Shown piece by piece: positions 15,462-15,496 of a DNA stretch of 15,496 nucleotides. A program made the position numbers and the translations under genes. This DNA comes from Halanaerobiales bacterium. GTDB lineage: Bacteria > Bacillota > Halanaerobiia > Halanaerobiales > M55B127. Position 1 is the first letter of the stretch; each line of letters starts with the position of its first letter. Location of the stretch: positions 1 through 15,496 of the forward strand of contig JAIPEV010000020.1 of assembly GCA_021736965.1 (NCBI GenBank), in the 5' to 3' direction. The notes below the pieces were generated by a model. That model did not search any database and had not been told where the DNA came from. It saw nothing but the letters and a program-made list of their open reading frames with translations.

Positions 15462-15496
15462 TTTTTTTAAGCCCCCTTGAATTTTTTTTATTAATA

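Noticed and set aside
1..15496. Insertion sequences, integrases, attachment sites, tRNA or rRNA genes
   Set aside because: No transposase or integrase frames, terminal inverted repeats or RNA gene sequences were seen in the window.

Overview
The window is AT-rich chromosomal DNA from a low-GC, Firmicutes-like anaerobe. Shine-Dalgarno sites are strong (GGAGG types), TTG and GTG starts are frequent, and A/T-ending codons dominate. Both solute-binding proteins have signal peptides without a lipobox cysteine. That suits an organism with a periplasm better than an ordinary monoderm, where such proteins are usually lipid-anchored. My best guess is a diderm Firmicute of the Halanaerobiales type. This is inference from sequence style and remembered family resemblance, not a database result.

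Left part (1-3888, all minus strand). Reading in transcription order: a nitroreductase-family flavoprotein, an ABC ATPase, an ABC-2 permease, a second ABC-2 permease, and a membrane-anchored alpha/beta hydrolase. The exporter genes are translationally coupled (overlaps with TTGA junctions). The end of the cluster looks damaged: the second permease is split by a one-base frame change near 1055-1058, and the hydrolase is cut by a TGA at 41-43 with the same frame still open to the window edge. Genuine decay and sequence errors cannot be told apart here.

Middle-left (3889-5672). A good sigma-A-type promoter (TTGCAA, 18 bp, TATAAT) drives a 203-residue membrane protein of unknown function with an HIHH motif. 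A convergent small SAM-dependent methyltransferase follows. Then comes a 449-bp very AT-rich intergenic region holding a probable promoter and a long leader for the next operon.

Middle-right (5673-9725, plus strand). This is a peptide/nickel-type ABC importer: a family 5 solute-binding protein, a DppB-like permease and a DppC-like permease with a large extracytoplasmic insertion. The operon ends at two stem-loops with no ATPase genes, so its DppD/DppF-type ATPases must be encoded elsewhere.

Right part (9803-15461, minus strand). This is a complete branched-chain amino acid/amide-type (Liv) importer in the order binding protein, LivH, LivM, LivG, LivF. It is followed in the same tightly spaced operon by a ketoacyl-ACP synthase III-like protein that keeps the catalytic Cys but appears to lack the canonical His and Asn. 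A terminator on the minus strand closes the operon. In both importer operons a strong, GC-rich, non-terminator-like hairpin separates the binding-protein gene from the first permease gene, suggesting the same strategy for making binding protein in excess. The most interesting item is the atypical KAS III-like enzyme hard-wired to a Liv transporter.
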